Below, piece by piece: positions 9,122-19,377 of a DNA stretch of 64,000 nucleotides (positions are counted from its first letter, which is position 1; each line of letters starts with the position of its first letter). Under the pieces are notes generated by a model that saw only the letters and a list, made by a program, of their open reading frames with translations, was not told the origin of the DNA and searched no databases. The DNA is from Exophiala sp. HKRS030 (Eukaryota; Ascomycota; Eurotiomycetes; Chaetothyriales; Herpotrichiellaceae), in NCBI GenBank assembly GCA_023897205.1, contig JAHWDD010000004.1, positions 2,976,001-3,040,000 of the forward strand. Direction: 5' to 3'. A program made the translations under genes and the position numbers.

Positions 9122-11347
9122 TCATGAGCCTTCGGCATCGTCACCGCCGCTCATTCTTCGTCTCTTTGGTCCTATAGAAGGGCCGGGGGCGCCATCGTCA
9201 TTGGTCTCGTCCTCACTCGCAGCACGTTTGTTGCCACGCGGGTGAGCGATAGGCTGGTTGCTGTTGATCATCCCTTGGTACTGTTCCTCGATCGCCCTTA
9301 GGGCTGCCGTTCGAATCACCGAGACAATGCCACCGTCTTCAGTCATTTGCGCAATTTCTTGAATCAAGCCGTCTCGCAGTGCTGCGGCCCAGTCATTATC
9401 TTGTGGGGTCATACCGGCGTTCACCAGAGCTGCCGCGACACGCACGTTGGCGTCATTGATAACAGAATGCCCTGCGGAGTTAACAGAGTCCCAGTCGATG
9501 GGACTGGACTCCCGAGAGACAGACATTGTAGAAGGAGAAGCGGCGGGGGGGGTCGGGGATTGGGGTGACGGTGGAGCAACGCCTTTACCTTTGCCAGCCG
9601 AGGCGTCAGACACGGACTGTACATCGGACATGTCGGTGTCTTCATTGCCATCAACAGCTTTGCCCTTTCCCTTCGCCCTATCCTTTTCGGCACGTCTTTC
9701 TTCGGCCTTCTTGCGGCCAGCCGCGTACATCTTGTCCTCTGGGACCTTGAACTTTTCGATGATCTCCTTGCACCGGCCTCGCTGCGTCATCATGGCGGCC
9801 GACTCGCGTGGTCTTCTGGGTTCAGAGGACCCTGGCAACAGTTGACCAACGAACTTCTCGTTGAATCTTCTGGCCCAGTCATCTTTGGTCTTTGTCGGTA
9901 TGACCAGAGGCAGAAGGTCGTCTTCGGATTTCCCTGGGTTTTCCTGCTTCAGCTCGTCCAACAACTCTTGCGACAATGCGTAGAGGAAGTCGTTTTCTTC
10001 TTGTGACCATTTCTGGGAGGCCGCTCGCTTCTTCTCATCTGCTACTCGGCTGCGGTTTTGTCGCCACCAAGCGTTCAAGCTATTGATGTGCTTTTGGACG
10101 TCCCAGTCAAATGGCACTTTGCCTGAATCGGCCCCGGGGTCTACCTGGCCTCTTTCAGCCCACCAGTGGTCTCCACGCTTCTCGAACAGGTTTGATCTGT
10201 ACTTGCCCTTGGCGATGTATTCGAGGAGATAGCGGCGTGGGTTAGGAGCACATGCCTTTGCGGCATCGACGTAATCGTCAATGATGTACCCCTGCACCCG
10301 CTCACGCTCTTTCGACGAGGGGCTTGACGGCTCCGGGGAGGCTGATGATGAAGAGCCCGAGCTCGAACCGGGAAGAAACTTGTCACGGTCATCATCGAAG
10401 TTGTCTTCGGGGTCGGAATCAGAGCCGGCAGGTGAGGGCGGGGGTGGTGACGGAGAGGATCCATCGTCGTCGGAGCTCCGGACAGTGACCTTCTTCTTCT
10501 TCGGGAGCGACTGTCTCGGTTTGCAGTCTTCAGGGTCTGGTTTTGGTAAAGCCTTGCCGTCAAGACCCACCCTCGTACCAGGTTTCACACTCTTTGCGAC
10601 AAAGTCGAACGGGGGTACTCCGGTGTTGTACCAGTCCTCCACTGCTTGCACGAGATTGTATCCTCGATTTTGCAGGAAGAGCAGCAGGGAATACCAATCT
10701 GGGCGACCAGTGATGTTTATAAACTCGGCCAGTCTCTCGTCTCTCTGCTCTTGTAGCTTGTCCTCGGCCTCCTTTTCGGCTGTCTTGTCCTGACCGTGCT
10801 TCTTGCTTTGTTTGGTTGCAGGAACAAGCTCTTCCCTCATGCGGTCGTACCGGCGACCGAGCGTCCGTCGAATACCGTCCGGGTTTCCAGCGACACTGGT
10901 CATGTTCCGCAGTGCAAGGCCGACGTCCCAGTGGTTGATGTTGAGCCAGAGCGAGGACTCAGTCCTGCTGAGTGCCTGAGTGTTGCTGGTGGCACTTCGA
11001 ACACGCTCATTGAACGCGTACGCGGCATCACGACGCTCTTGCTCCGGATTCTCATTCCAAGGCACGATCGACGCATTGAACAGGCCCTGGGCCTCGCTGT
11101 CATCAGCGTCCCTATTGCCCTGTCCTCTAAGGAGTTCGAGATGGTTCGTTCGGTCTTGAAGGTACTCTGCGTGTGCGGCGTCCACTTCCCAGTTGTTTGA
11201 TCTCAAATAGAATTCGAGAAGGACAGTGTCGACCACGTGTGGCGTTAGACGTCGCCTGAAGGCGTCTAGGCGGTCTCGTCGCTGGGTAGGTGTGGCTTCG
11301 CTGTCTGCAGTAACAGCCGTCGCCTTAGCGTTCGGTTTTGGGGGCAT
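9122..11347 (-). CDS. Large UBA-like/LN-W family protein
   Basis: A single-exon gene of 741 aa. Residues about 35-65 (VVDTVLLEFYLRSNNWEVDA) look like a UBA-type three-helix fold, and a second such stretch (DWYSLLLFLQNRGYNLVQAV) lies near residue 215. A long acidic, serine/proline-rich linker follows. Then come YIAKGKYRSNLFEKR, FDWDVQKHINSLNAWW and a Myb/SANT-like segment (WSQEENDFLYAL) ending in FNEKFVGQLLPG. The C-terminal third is low-complexity and closes with a basic KRRR cluster suggesting nuclear location. The same order of motifs is seen in the decayed copy at 15966-16770 and in shorter form at 19378-20442. I do not recognise a named family. Ubiquitin binding or DNA contact would be inference from fold resemblance only. 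Confidence 0.75.
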   Translation of the reverse strand: MPPKPNAKATAVTADSEATPTQRRDRLDAFRRRLTPHVVDTVLLEFYLRSNNWEVDAAHAEYLQDRTNHLELLRGQGNRDADDSEAQGLFNASIVPWNENPEQERRDAAYAFNERVRSATSNTQALSRTESSLWLNINHWDVGLALRNMTSVAGNPDGIRRTLGRRYDRMREELVPATKQSKKHGQDKTAEKEAEDKLQEQRDERLAEFINITGRPDWYSLLLFLQNRGYNLVQAVEDWYNTGVPPFDFVAKSVKPGTRVGLDGKALPKPDPEDCKPRQSLPKKKKVTVRSSDDDGSSPSPPPPSPAGSDSDPEDNFDDDRDKFLPGSSSGSSSSASPEPSSPSSKERERVQGYIIDDYVDAAKACAPNPRRYLLEYIAKGKYRSNLFEKRGDHWWAERGQVDPGADSGKVPFDWDVQKHINSLNAWWRQNRSRVADEKKRAASQKWSQEENDFLYALSQELLDELKQENPGKSEDDLLPLVIPTKTKDDWARRFNEKFVGQLLPGSSEPRRPRESAAMMTQRGRCKEIIEKFKVPEDKMYAAGRKKAEERRAEKDRAKGKGKAVDGNEDTDMSDVQSVSDASAGKGKGVAPPSPQSPTPPAASPSTMSVSRESSPIDWDSVNSAGHSVINDANVRVAAALVNAGMTPQDNDWAAALRDGLIQEIAQMTEDGGIVSVIRTAALRAIEEQYQGMINSNQPIAHPRGNKRAASEDETNDDGAPGPSIGPKRRRMSGGDDAEGS

Positions 11348-13442
11348 GGATCTTTTTATTCACTGGTAGCGAATGTTCTTTGTTTTTATTGGACTCGATT
11401 AGCTTTTCCACACATACACACGAGGTAACTCAGGGCTCTAGTACTTACCAGTATCAAATTGGAAGCGAAGTTTGATGTTAGCTGAAGAAAAGGGTCACCA
11501 GGACCGTAGAACAAGAAGTGTGAATGAAACTCGGGTTTGGGTGGTGTTGTCAGCGTTGGGTTTGCAATCTCTCGAAACACGTTGTGTGTGTGTGTGAGTG
11601 GAAGGATGGGACTCGAATGAACCATGGTGCTTCAATTCTCTTTTGATATATGTGAGTCGTTGCAGTAACCCAATTCACGTCCCCTTGTTCGGTACAAAGA
11701 AAGTCGATGGGCTGTGCCTCCTTTCACAAACAGCCTCACACACAAAGACACAGGAGCCGGCACGTGACGACGAACCATTGTTGCCATTATCCTGCGGCTT
11801 GTATTGCTGTTGTCGAGGCAGGACTGGCATCACAAAGGGCAGCTTTGAGCACGCGGAGTATTTTTGGGTATACATTTGGTTTGTAGGAGGCCCAAAGGTG
11901 CACGTAGTCATTGTTTGGCATCATTGGTGTGGACATATTTTTATGTCTGGAGTACCACAAGCTCGGTGACAGGATCCCACTCCATTGTTCTCGGTCGTCG
12001 CTAGTCCTCGTCGAGGCAGACAAACAAACACCATGTAGCAGCAAAGTGCTCGATGTCGATCGCACAAATCCAGCCGACAGGTGTAATCCTGACGGCTAGG
12101 CATTGCCTGATATGTGTTGACTGCTGGTTCGGAAGATTGTAAATCGACAACTTTGGTTCACCCCTTCTGTCGACGAATGGAAGGTGACGCGCTTCAGCTA
12201 AGCATCAGATTGTTGGTATATATATATAATAAAAAGCAATAACCCATCGTGGACGGGCTAAAGTTTTGCGTTGAGTTGGTGGCGTGAATTCCTCGGAAAA
12301 TAATGACAAAGAGTAGTAGACAAAGCCTTCGTCCCCGGGTGTGGTATGTCGAGTGGCCACACCAGAGGGAACAAAGAAGTGTCGACCATGACGTTGAATT
12401 TGTCAACGTCAACAGCGTACGGGGACCACTTGGTAATTGATCGAGGTTGAGAAACGGTGTTTTCCCCTTCGAGCACAGTTTTGTATCCAGAATTCTTGGG
12501 GTGTTAATGGTGCTCGTGTGAAAACAACTTCTATTGAATTGTGTTCTGCTAGGGCAAGGGACTCGCAAAGCGCCACATCATTGAATCATTTTGTCTCCCG
12601 GAGGATTTCTGTCAGATGTCTGGGATGTTAAAAATTAGTCGTTCATTTGCTGCAGAGAGATACATGACGTTCTGTCAGGCGGAAGGTGAGCCAAACACAA
12701 ACGACATGGCGCCACCAAATCTTGTCTTGGACCAGATTTACAACCTTGCAGCAAATGTCAGGCACTGAGTCCAAGGCAGGGCTTGCATGAATGAAGTCAT
12801 ATCTTGATGACTGTGTCGGTCTGGATGAGTATTTGATCGTGACAGACTGGCAGTGACATGTGGTTCTTGAATGCTCCGTCCGAACAAAGCGAGCAGAATC
12901 TGGCACATTGATGCTGGTTCTTAGGCTTCATGAGGCTGTAGTTTCCAAGCACCATACGCGGTCGTGTATCTGCCGAGATCACACATTCTGAGAACTAGTT
13001 CAGTCCTCTGCGTTTGTTCAATTCAAAGTATGGAGTGTTTGTAGGAAACACCACTTTGGACCCAAGGGTCAGGTATCAGGATGGAGAGAGACTCCATTTT
13101 GGTTTCTTCTTCCTGAATATCAAGATATGGGATGACATTTCAATAGATGTAGACAAGTGTTAGTATCGCTGAGGTGCTGTGTCCTTTTGACATCGAATTG
13201 TGGTACTCCGTAATACGAATAGCAAACAACAGAACACGGGGCGGTGTGAGTCATTTGAAGCAGATGATTCTGAGACCCTGTCATTTCATGAACCTTGACG
13301 AAACGTGTTGCCTTCTTCCTGCCTCCTTTCACTTCCTTCTTTCCCATTTCCCTTTGATTTTCCAGAGTGCGTATATACAAGACAGCAGGTCAATACTACT
13401 TGGAATCCGTACGGCCCGTTCGCAGGTCGAGAAACCGCCGCG
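11348..13442. other. Long gene-free region
   Basis: About 2.1 kb between divergent genes with no coding exon I can support. It holds a (TG)n run near 11583-11597, a (TA)n run near 12217-12230, and the nonamer TACTCCGTA at 13204-13212. TATA-like GTATATAC near 13370 lies about 70 bp before the F-box start. The remainder is unexplained promoter or spacer DNA. Confidence 0.4.
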
Positions 13443-14945
13443 ATGGCAGATCCAGGAAGACTGGCACAGTTTCCATGTGAAATTCAGCTCCGTATCGCGA
13501 CTCTTCTCGACGTTGATGGCTTGAAAAGCCTACGCCTCGTTCATAGCTTCTACACACCTGCAGCCTCTTCTGTCCTCTTCCAAACCATCCATTTCAGCGC
13601 AAACACGTTGAGCTTTGAACGTGCAGTGCACGTCGCTGAATCTCCCCACTTGGCGGACCATGTTCGTCAATTTGTGTATCACGTTGGCAGACTCGCACGT
13701 GGGTACAAGAGAAGTCACTTTTCCCGCGGTTCTTTCGAATACCCGATTTGCCGTGTTGCCGCCGATAGCTCGTTTGATCCGACGGATGCGGCGATGGTGG
13801 ATCAAATGTATTATCGCTACCTCGTCGAGCTCAACGCCGAAGACGAATTTGAATTTCTGAGGGAAAAAGAGGTACTGGAGGCCTTGACGAGCTGTTTCAA
13901 AAATCTCGTATCCATCGCCGCGGTCCAAGATACACGCGATAGCCCTGAACCCGGAGAGCCCAAAGGCCACATCGAACGCCGCACCTACGTCCCCACTGAT
14001 ACCTATCCCCTGTGCAGAAATCCCCTCACATCACTACTAGAGGCCACCACAAATTCACGTATCGTCGCGCTACATGCCGGGTTCTTGGATTGGATGGCGT
14101 TCATGGACATCGACCAGGTCCCGGGCACCCCTGAACAGCTCGGACGCCTGCGTGTGCTGCACCTGCAGCTGTTCATCGAGGATTACGGCAAATTTAACCA
14201 AGAGAAAGATCAGTCGGAGAGCTTTAGGAAGTTTCTTGCAAATTGCACCGGCATTGAAACCTTGATTCTGTGTTTGCCCGACATGTCGTTCCATCGTGAC
14301 GACAAATACCTCGAGTGCATGACGCGGAGCAGCCTCTATGCTTCACACTTCCCGCGCCTACTCAGCGTCCATCTGACCGGGCTGATCACGTATGAAGATA
14401 TACTTGTGGGGTTTCTCGAATCCCACGCCGACACGCTCATAGATCTGACTCTCGAGAACGTCCACATTGCGCGAAGGCTTGACTGCGACTCCCCGTACTT
14501 CTGGCCTACGTGGATGCCGGAAGGAGCTCCTGACTATTCCTGCCGACACGGTTCGGTCCTGTCACTGTTCCACAGAATTCACAACGCATGTCACCTCAAG
14601 ACAGCCAGCATCGGCGGCGTCTTTACGAATGTCTTCGATGAAGCGTGGGTGGTGGCGGACAACAAAATTGCTGCTGCTACTCCAGAAAAGGGTTTTGCGC
14701 CAGACGTCGAACGATTCCTGTGTAGAAAGGGACCCTGGCCTTTCCTACCGCTGGACTCGTATCTCGAGATGCAAAGAAAGTACATGGTAGAAAATGGACC
14801 CTGGCGCGAAGGATCCGGCGATCACCCAGATCCTCCTGCTATGCGCCACTGTAGTGATGACAGTTGGCGTTTCGACCGAGGCTACCTGGCGTACCATTGT
14901 GTACCAGAACCGCGGCAAGACCCAGCCTTAACCCAATGGTGGTGA
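13443..14945 (+). CDS. F-box protein
   Basis: Intronless, 500 aa from the ATG in GCGATGGC at 13443; the frame is open for 46 more codons upstream, but these lie next to a TATA-like element and look like leader. Residues about 5-50 form an F-box (FPCEIQLRIATLLDVDGLKSLRLV then SVLFQTIHF), which would bind Skp1 in an SCF ubiquitin ligase. The rest has leucine-rich spacing (LRVLHLQLFIEDYG, IETLILCLPDM, LIDLTLENVHIARR), as in fungal F-box/LRR-like proteins, and presumably recruits a substrate. No partner gene is adjacent. A second F-box gene is at 62470-63846, but the C-terminal halves do not look alike. Confidence 0.85.
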   Translation: MADPGRLAQFPCEIQLRIATLLDVDGLKSLRLVHSFYTPAASSVLFQTIHFSANTLSFERAVHVAESPHLADHVRQFVYHVGRLARGYKRSHFSRGSFEYPICRVAADSSFDPTDAAMVDQMYYRYLVELNAEDEFEFLREKEVLEALTSCFKNLVSIAAVQDTRDSPEPGEPKGHIERRTYVPTDTYPLCRNPLTSLLEATTNSRIVALHAGFLDWMAFMDIDQVPGTPEQLGRLRVLHLQLFIEDYGKFNQEKDQSESFRKFLANCTGIETLILCLPDMSFHRDDKYLECMTRSSLYASHFPRLLSVHLTGLITYEDILVGFLESHADTLIDLTLENVHIARRLDCDSPYFWPTWMPEGAPDYSCRHGSVLSLFHRIHNACHLKTASIGGVFTNVFDEAWVVADNKIAAATPEKGFAPDVERFLCRKGPWPFLPLDSYLEMQRKYMVENGPWREGSGDHPDPPAMRHCSDDSWRFDRGYLAYHCVPEPRQDPALTQWW

Positions 14946-15506
14946 AATGTACGATGGAAACGTCGGCGACAAGATCAAGGCATGCGACGCAATAACTACA
15001 ACACGAAGAAGATTATGACTTTACGACAATGAAGGAATATTTGAGTTTACTTTCGGAAAATAGAGCAATAATCGAGATACGACAATGAAGCAATACTTTG
15101 CAGATTCCAATGGACATGTCAGTCATTTCTTTCACTCTTCCTTTCTGCCCAAGTGTCTTGTGTGGCAAATCGTCCACCTCCAGCACCCGAGATATTTCAC
15201 CCTGTACAACTTAAGGAGTCGTCGCCTGGGGAAGGCCGCTGCAACAGACTTGAAGATACCACTACTTCCCTAAGCCTGAAGACCAAAAACCACCTTATGT
15301 TGAAATCTTATTCTCGCTCAAAGATCCTTGGCCGCGATGATTTTGGACCCCTTTTTGCGTCCTCCATGATCATCTTGTTCGCGCATGGTCAAATACAAGA
15401 TGTGTATTGTGCGTTGTAAAAATCACACAATCGCGACAGTGAGATCCGCGAACCGATTGACGTATTAGATGGCGGCGTTCAGCCTCGCGCACGCCATACT
15501 GCCGTT
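14946..15506. other. Intergenic region before relics
   Basis: Holds the 3' UTR of the F-box gene and the upstream part of a region with only decayed coding sequence. No intact gene is seen. Confidence 0.4.
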
Positions 15507-15880
15507 TTACCTCGAACCTGGGCGACAAACTCTTATTGTTTGAGTTTCGAGTACATTGAAACTGACGGTGTGGCTATCGAAATCGAAAGTCTTTCGATTG
15601 AACTCATCGAGGTCTTTCATGATTGGCCATTTCTGAGCATGTGTCGACTCGTGAGCGACGACTTTTCCTTTAGACGCCACTTTGTTTAGATGTTGCACGG
15701 TGGCTGGGTCCATACGGTATTGTATGGTGAGAAGAGTTGACGGCGTTCCATTTGCCGATCGACGTGTCTGCAAAGGCACGCCATATTGTCCCGCCGGGCT
15801 GCCAACATGTACGACCGATGGTGAGAGTTGTAGTGGGTCGCCGCACAAGATCTTGCCCGCAGCATTTGGGTATCCTCCGA
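15507..15880 (-). pseudogene. Relic of an SF1 RNA/DNA helicase
   Basis: An open stretch of about 120 codons carries two neighbouring helicase motifs: GKILCGDPLQLSP (motif III, the GDxxQLxP box) and TLLTIQYRMDP (motif IV, QYRM). This is the arrangement of Upf1/SMUBP/NFX1-type superfamily 1 helicases. Upstream there is no Walker A or intact DEAG box, only a blurred match before GGYPNAAGK, and downstream the motif V/VI region is absent because the frame stops at 15507. A complete helicase of this type needs about 400 residues or more, so this is a fragment. It abuts another decayed gene. Read on the minus strand. Confidence 0.65.
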
Positions 15881-15965
15881 TGTCAAAATGATGAAGACCA
15901 CCTCACCGGCCCAGCCCTTTAATCGAAGTGAAAGTGTCTTGTTATCGTTCTTGTCTTTTTCCGAC

Positions 15966-16770
15966 TCAAAAGTCAGAGTCCGACTCACTCTGGCCGGGGT
16001 TCCCTCCTCTCTCGAACTGCAACCCAAAGTGCTTGCGGTGGGCACGGATCCTTCGACGCTGCTGGTCGATGGTCGCCACGGTCCGTTCCGGCCGCAGCAC
16101 GACCCCAACCTTGCCCACGTTCTTGCCCACCCGCTCCCAGACCGCACTGCCATCGAGATGCTTCCGGGCCGCGACCCACTTTTTATAGGTGGTTCTACCC
16201 GCAAAGGTCTCGTTGAAGCGGTCCGCCAGAGCCTCCTTCTCGGTAAGCGACATGGGGAGAGAAAAGGTGTCGCCGTCACCGAACTTCGGCACGGCCGCGT
16301 CCCAGGCCGCTGGGGAAGTCCGGCGGGTGTCGAAGCGGTTTTGTGCTGCCGCCTCGGAGAAGCTCTCTTCGATCCTCATGCCCTCTTGCTCAACGAGCCA
16401 CGCGAGCTCGTCCTTGTTGAAGGGGATTGCCTCTTCTGTGATATTCTGGCCCGTGATGGTTCGGAGGCGTTCCGCCCGCCCACTTGTTCAGATCGGAGAG
16501 GTGGCCTCCGTCGTCCCAGTCGAACTCGCGACGCCGAGGGTCTGCAACTTCGGTGAAGTTGTAGTTGCGCCTGTTGCGTCGGTCGTCGCGGCGGCCGAAC
16601 AAGTCGACATGGTATTCGCCTCTGCGGATGTACTCGATGCGCAACCCCGACTCGTCTGGCGCCCCCTTGCCGGCCGGTAGGTGGTTCTCTCATCGACCAC
16701 GTAGCCTCTCCTACGCCATGAAGAGTCCTGTTTTTGACGTCCTTGCCTGGCCCTTTGTTGCGCATGGAAC
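15966..16770 (-). pseudogene. Decayed member of the UBA-like/LN-W family
   Basis: Reading down the minus strand, family-like peptide continues but changes frame several times. A block with SSWRRRGYVVDERTTYRPA is followed, one frame away near 16670-16677, by GLRIEYIRRGEYHVDLFGRR. This runs to FDWDDGGHLSDLNKW near 16480, where an extra G in TGGGCGGGCGG shifts the frame to RAERLRTITG, EAIPFNKDELAWLVEQEG and RFNETFAGR, ending at 15966. YIRRGEYHVDLF and FDWD...LN-W match YIAKGKYRSNLF and FDWD...LN-W in the 741-aa protein. Another break is likely near 16710. Several independent frame changes make a pseudogene more likely than one sequencing error. Confidence 0.6.
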
Positions 16771-18079
16771 CTGATACGCGCTTACTGGGATTCTGCCATG
16801 TTGAGAGACCTTGAAAATGGATGATTGACCCATGTATTGTATAGCCACACTCGCCTGTGGCAGAGATTGATGGGCTCATTCCACCAGGCCAAGGAGGTAG
16901 ACTGACAGGTTCCTCTGGCGATACTTCTTCCAACGCAGGTTTTTTCCCCAGTTCGGAATGCCCACCGAGTTCGTGACGGTCAAGTCCCGCTGCATCTCTT
17001 GTATCCCCCCAATAGGGGAAAGGCTTGCACCAGGACCGCCGCAAGAGAATAACGACAATCGGTTCCGGCCAACCACACGCTTGTCTTCAAGACATCTAGG
17101 CAGGTGAGCCATCGTTGCCTGGGACTGACATGGAAGAAACAAGAATGAGGATCGTTGCCTAGAACTTGTGAATTGGGTTTGGTATTGAGACGGGGAAGAG
17201 ACAAAGTTTGAGGCTTTGAAAGGGTATTGAAAGAAACACAATAAAGAATTTGAGATTCATCCGATGGCATGAGCGTGCAGCAGCAGCAGCATAAAATGAC
17301 GGTCGAGACTCTGAAGGCCGCGTCTCACGATCTACTCTGAACTTTGCACGACAGTTTCTAGCTGGAGTTCAGGGGTTTTGCAAATATGACACACACTTGA
17401 AGTTTTGACCACGGAGTAGCTTTGATACCAACACCTATTGTGCTATTTGGTGGTTGTTCCTGTTGATCACAATCAGGGATCGATTTTATTCGGCAAGTAC
17501 AGAGCACGATGTGAATTGTGCCCGATTGGTTCCAGGTTGATTCATTGGGCGAGATAGACTGCGGGGCAAATTAAGACACCGCAGAGCCGCGTTCTGTAAG
17601 AGATCTAGTGGCTGCCTTCAACCTTGTTGGTCCGCGCACTTATGTACATATTAGGCGAATCGGTAGAGTACGAACCTGGCATCGAATTTCGATACGGTAA
17701 CCTCTGATTTTCAGCCTCAGGTGTGTGACTTGTGCCTCGCCCAATTCTTGTCCAAGCCCATTACTAGCTTTGTTCAAGATCATTAACTAGCTCTCTCGCT
17801 CTTGGCGCAGAACACCAGGGGTATGTATATAAGCCATATGAAAGCATGTCGAATCTTTTCGCAACATGAATAAAATATATATTGTCATGATGCGCATCGA
17901 TCAGTACCTAGGTCCAAGGTGTATATAAGTCGAGGACCTCTCTGTTTCTCTTTGATCATGTCTTCTTGTATTCAGTCTCATCTCACTATCGTAGGTAGGA
18001 CAACCACAAACAGTGTGCATCATTGTACTTCGCCTCGCCAAGAGACTGCTGTACCAAAACAACCTTGTCCTCATACATC
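16771..18079. other. Gene-free region with twin TATA elements at its end
   Basis: No coding exon is supported between the relic and the small gene at 18080. A short CAG run (CAGCAGCAGCAGCA) lies near 17279-17292. Two exact TATATAAG elements at 17826-17833 and 17922-17929 precede the next gene. Confidence 0.4.
17922..17929 (+). promoter_or_regulatory. Likely TATA box of the 18080 gene
   Basis: Exact TATATAAG, 151 bp before the proposed start codon. An identical element lies 96 bp further upstream (17826-17833). The spacing suits a TATA-driven, strongly regulated gene with a leader of about 120 nt. The transcription start is not known. Confidence 0.5.
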
Positions 18080-18466
18080 ATGACTACCATTCCAGCAAAG
18101 ACATCTTCCGTTGGAGGCGCGGGCATTCAGTCATCGGTACTCGAGAGTATCATTACCCTTCAATGCCAGTAAAGATGCTAACAATGTTCGCAGGCCAAGC
18201 ACCAGAGTGGTCAACCTTCCGTTCGAGACCACGCAGAGTCCTCTACCGGTCCTCGCTCCTGCTCATACCATGGTCGTCTCCTTGACCTGTCCTTGCCTCG
18301 ACAGCCTTCTCGTGTCGGTGGTGGTGGTACCATGGAGAGGTTCCTTGATGAAGGTCCTGCCGAGCAATCGGCCATCTTCAATCGTCCCGACAAGAACATG
18401 TTGTCCATCTCCAAGGGATGTACATGCTTGATCAACAAGGTCGAACAAGGAGCTGCTCGTCTCTGA
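18080..18466 (+). CDS. Small protein of unknown function, two exons
   Basis: Exons 18080-18136 and 18194-18466 give 109 aa; the 57-nt intron starts GTACTC, holds a GCTAAC branch site and ends TTCGCAG. The protein opens MTTIPAKTSSVGGAGIQSS, runs through a polar Ser/Pro/Gly-rich middle and a GGGGTMERF motif, and ends with SISKGCTCLINKVEQGAARL, which may form an amphipathic helix with two cysteines (C-T-C). No signal peptide, no membrane segment, no family I recognise. Support comes from the splice signals, in-phase joining, and two TATA elements upstream. Without the splice the frame stops after 30 codons. Confidence 0.55.
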
Positions 18467-19377
18467 TCGTATGCTTCGTCGGTGATGTACCTCAGGTATG
18501 ATACTCCCTGTTCATAGTCCACATTACACCTCATCGACATCATCTCGCTGACATGTCAGCCTCTTGATAGTCTCGCAGTCTTGCTCGAAGTTGGATTTGG
18601 TGTTACTATTAACGATCATGATGAATGAAATGTGATGGAGTCGGTTGAACATGTCATGTTTCCGGGATCGAGGGTTTGGCGTTGTGTAGATGTTGCAAAA
18701 CACCTCCTCTCACTGTGAACATCATAATTGTCGACAAACTTGTTCGGGCTGGACAATAGTAAGTCGCCATCGTTATATACTTGGTCATTGTGATGTATCT
18801 AGTCAACATAGGGAAAGGAGAGTGTCATGACAGAATGTTGAGCAATTGATTGTGGTATCGTCGTCTCTAAATGAGGAGAGGAAAAGAAACAAGACGAAGT
18901 CGCTGCAAAACAGGGTAAGGAGTGTCTCCCACCTTTGGCAACTCTTCCGATCGTATCACGTGACAGCCATCGCAAGGCTGAAGAGAAAGGATGTTGAAAC
19001 ATCATCTCGAAGTAGTCGTAGTATAAAGTCAGAAATTTGTTCAATCAAACACCACGTAAAGCACTACTACGTACATTTAGCAGGTGATAAGGAGAACAAA
19101 TCATCTTTGCGAAACAAGAAGGGGAAAAAGAAACATGATTGTTAGAAACCATAGTAATATAATGTCAATTCGCCAACTAAAACCAGAGTCAGCAAAATGC
19201 TCATCATTCTCGGTATCTCAACTTACATTCTAGACTTCAAACCCGTCGTCCATCAGGCCAAGGCTGTCATTGCAGACAAGGCTCGCTCTGACATGGACCA
19301 TCATGGACGCCAGCGTCGGGTAGCTTCCTGACCGATTGTCATGCACAAATCCCCCCCACCACCCTCGACCCGTCGTT
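18467..19377. other. Intergenic region
   Basis: 911 bp between convergent genes, longer than needed for two 3' UTRs. No coding exon is supported. Confidence 0.4.

Noticed and set aside
10281..10793. A 170-codon frame opposite the 741-aa gene
   Set aside because: It is antisense to the Ser/Pro/Asp-rich linker; GC-rich low-complexity coding DNA commonly leaves the opposite frame open.
13305..13442. 46-codon N-terminal extension of the first F-box protein
   Set aside because: It is Ser/Pro/Phe-rich, overlaps a TATA-like element and precedes a well-placed ATG.
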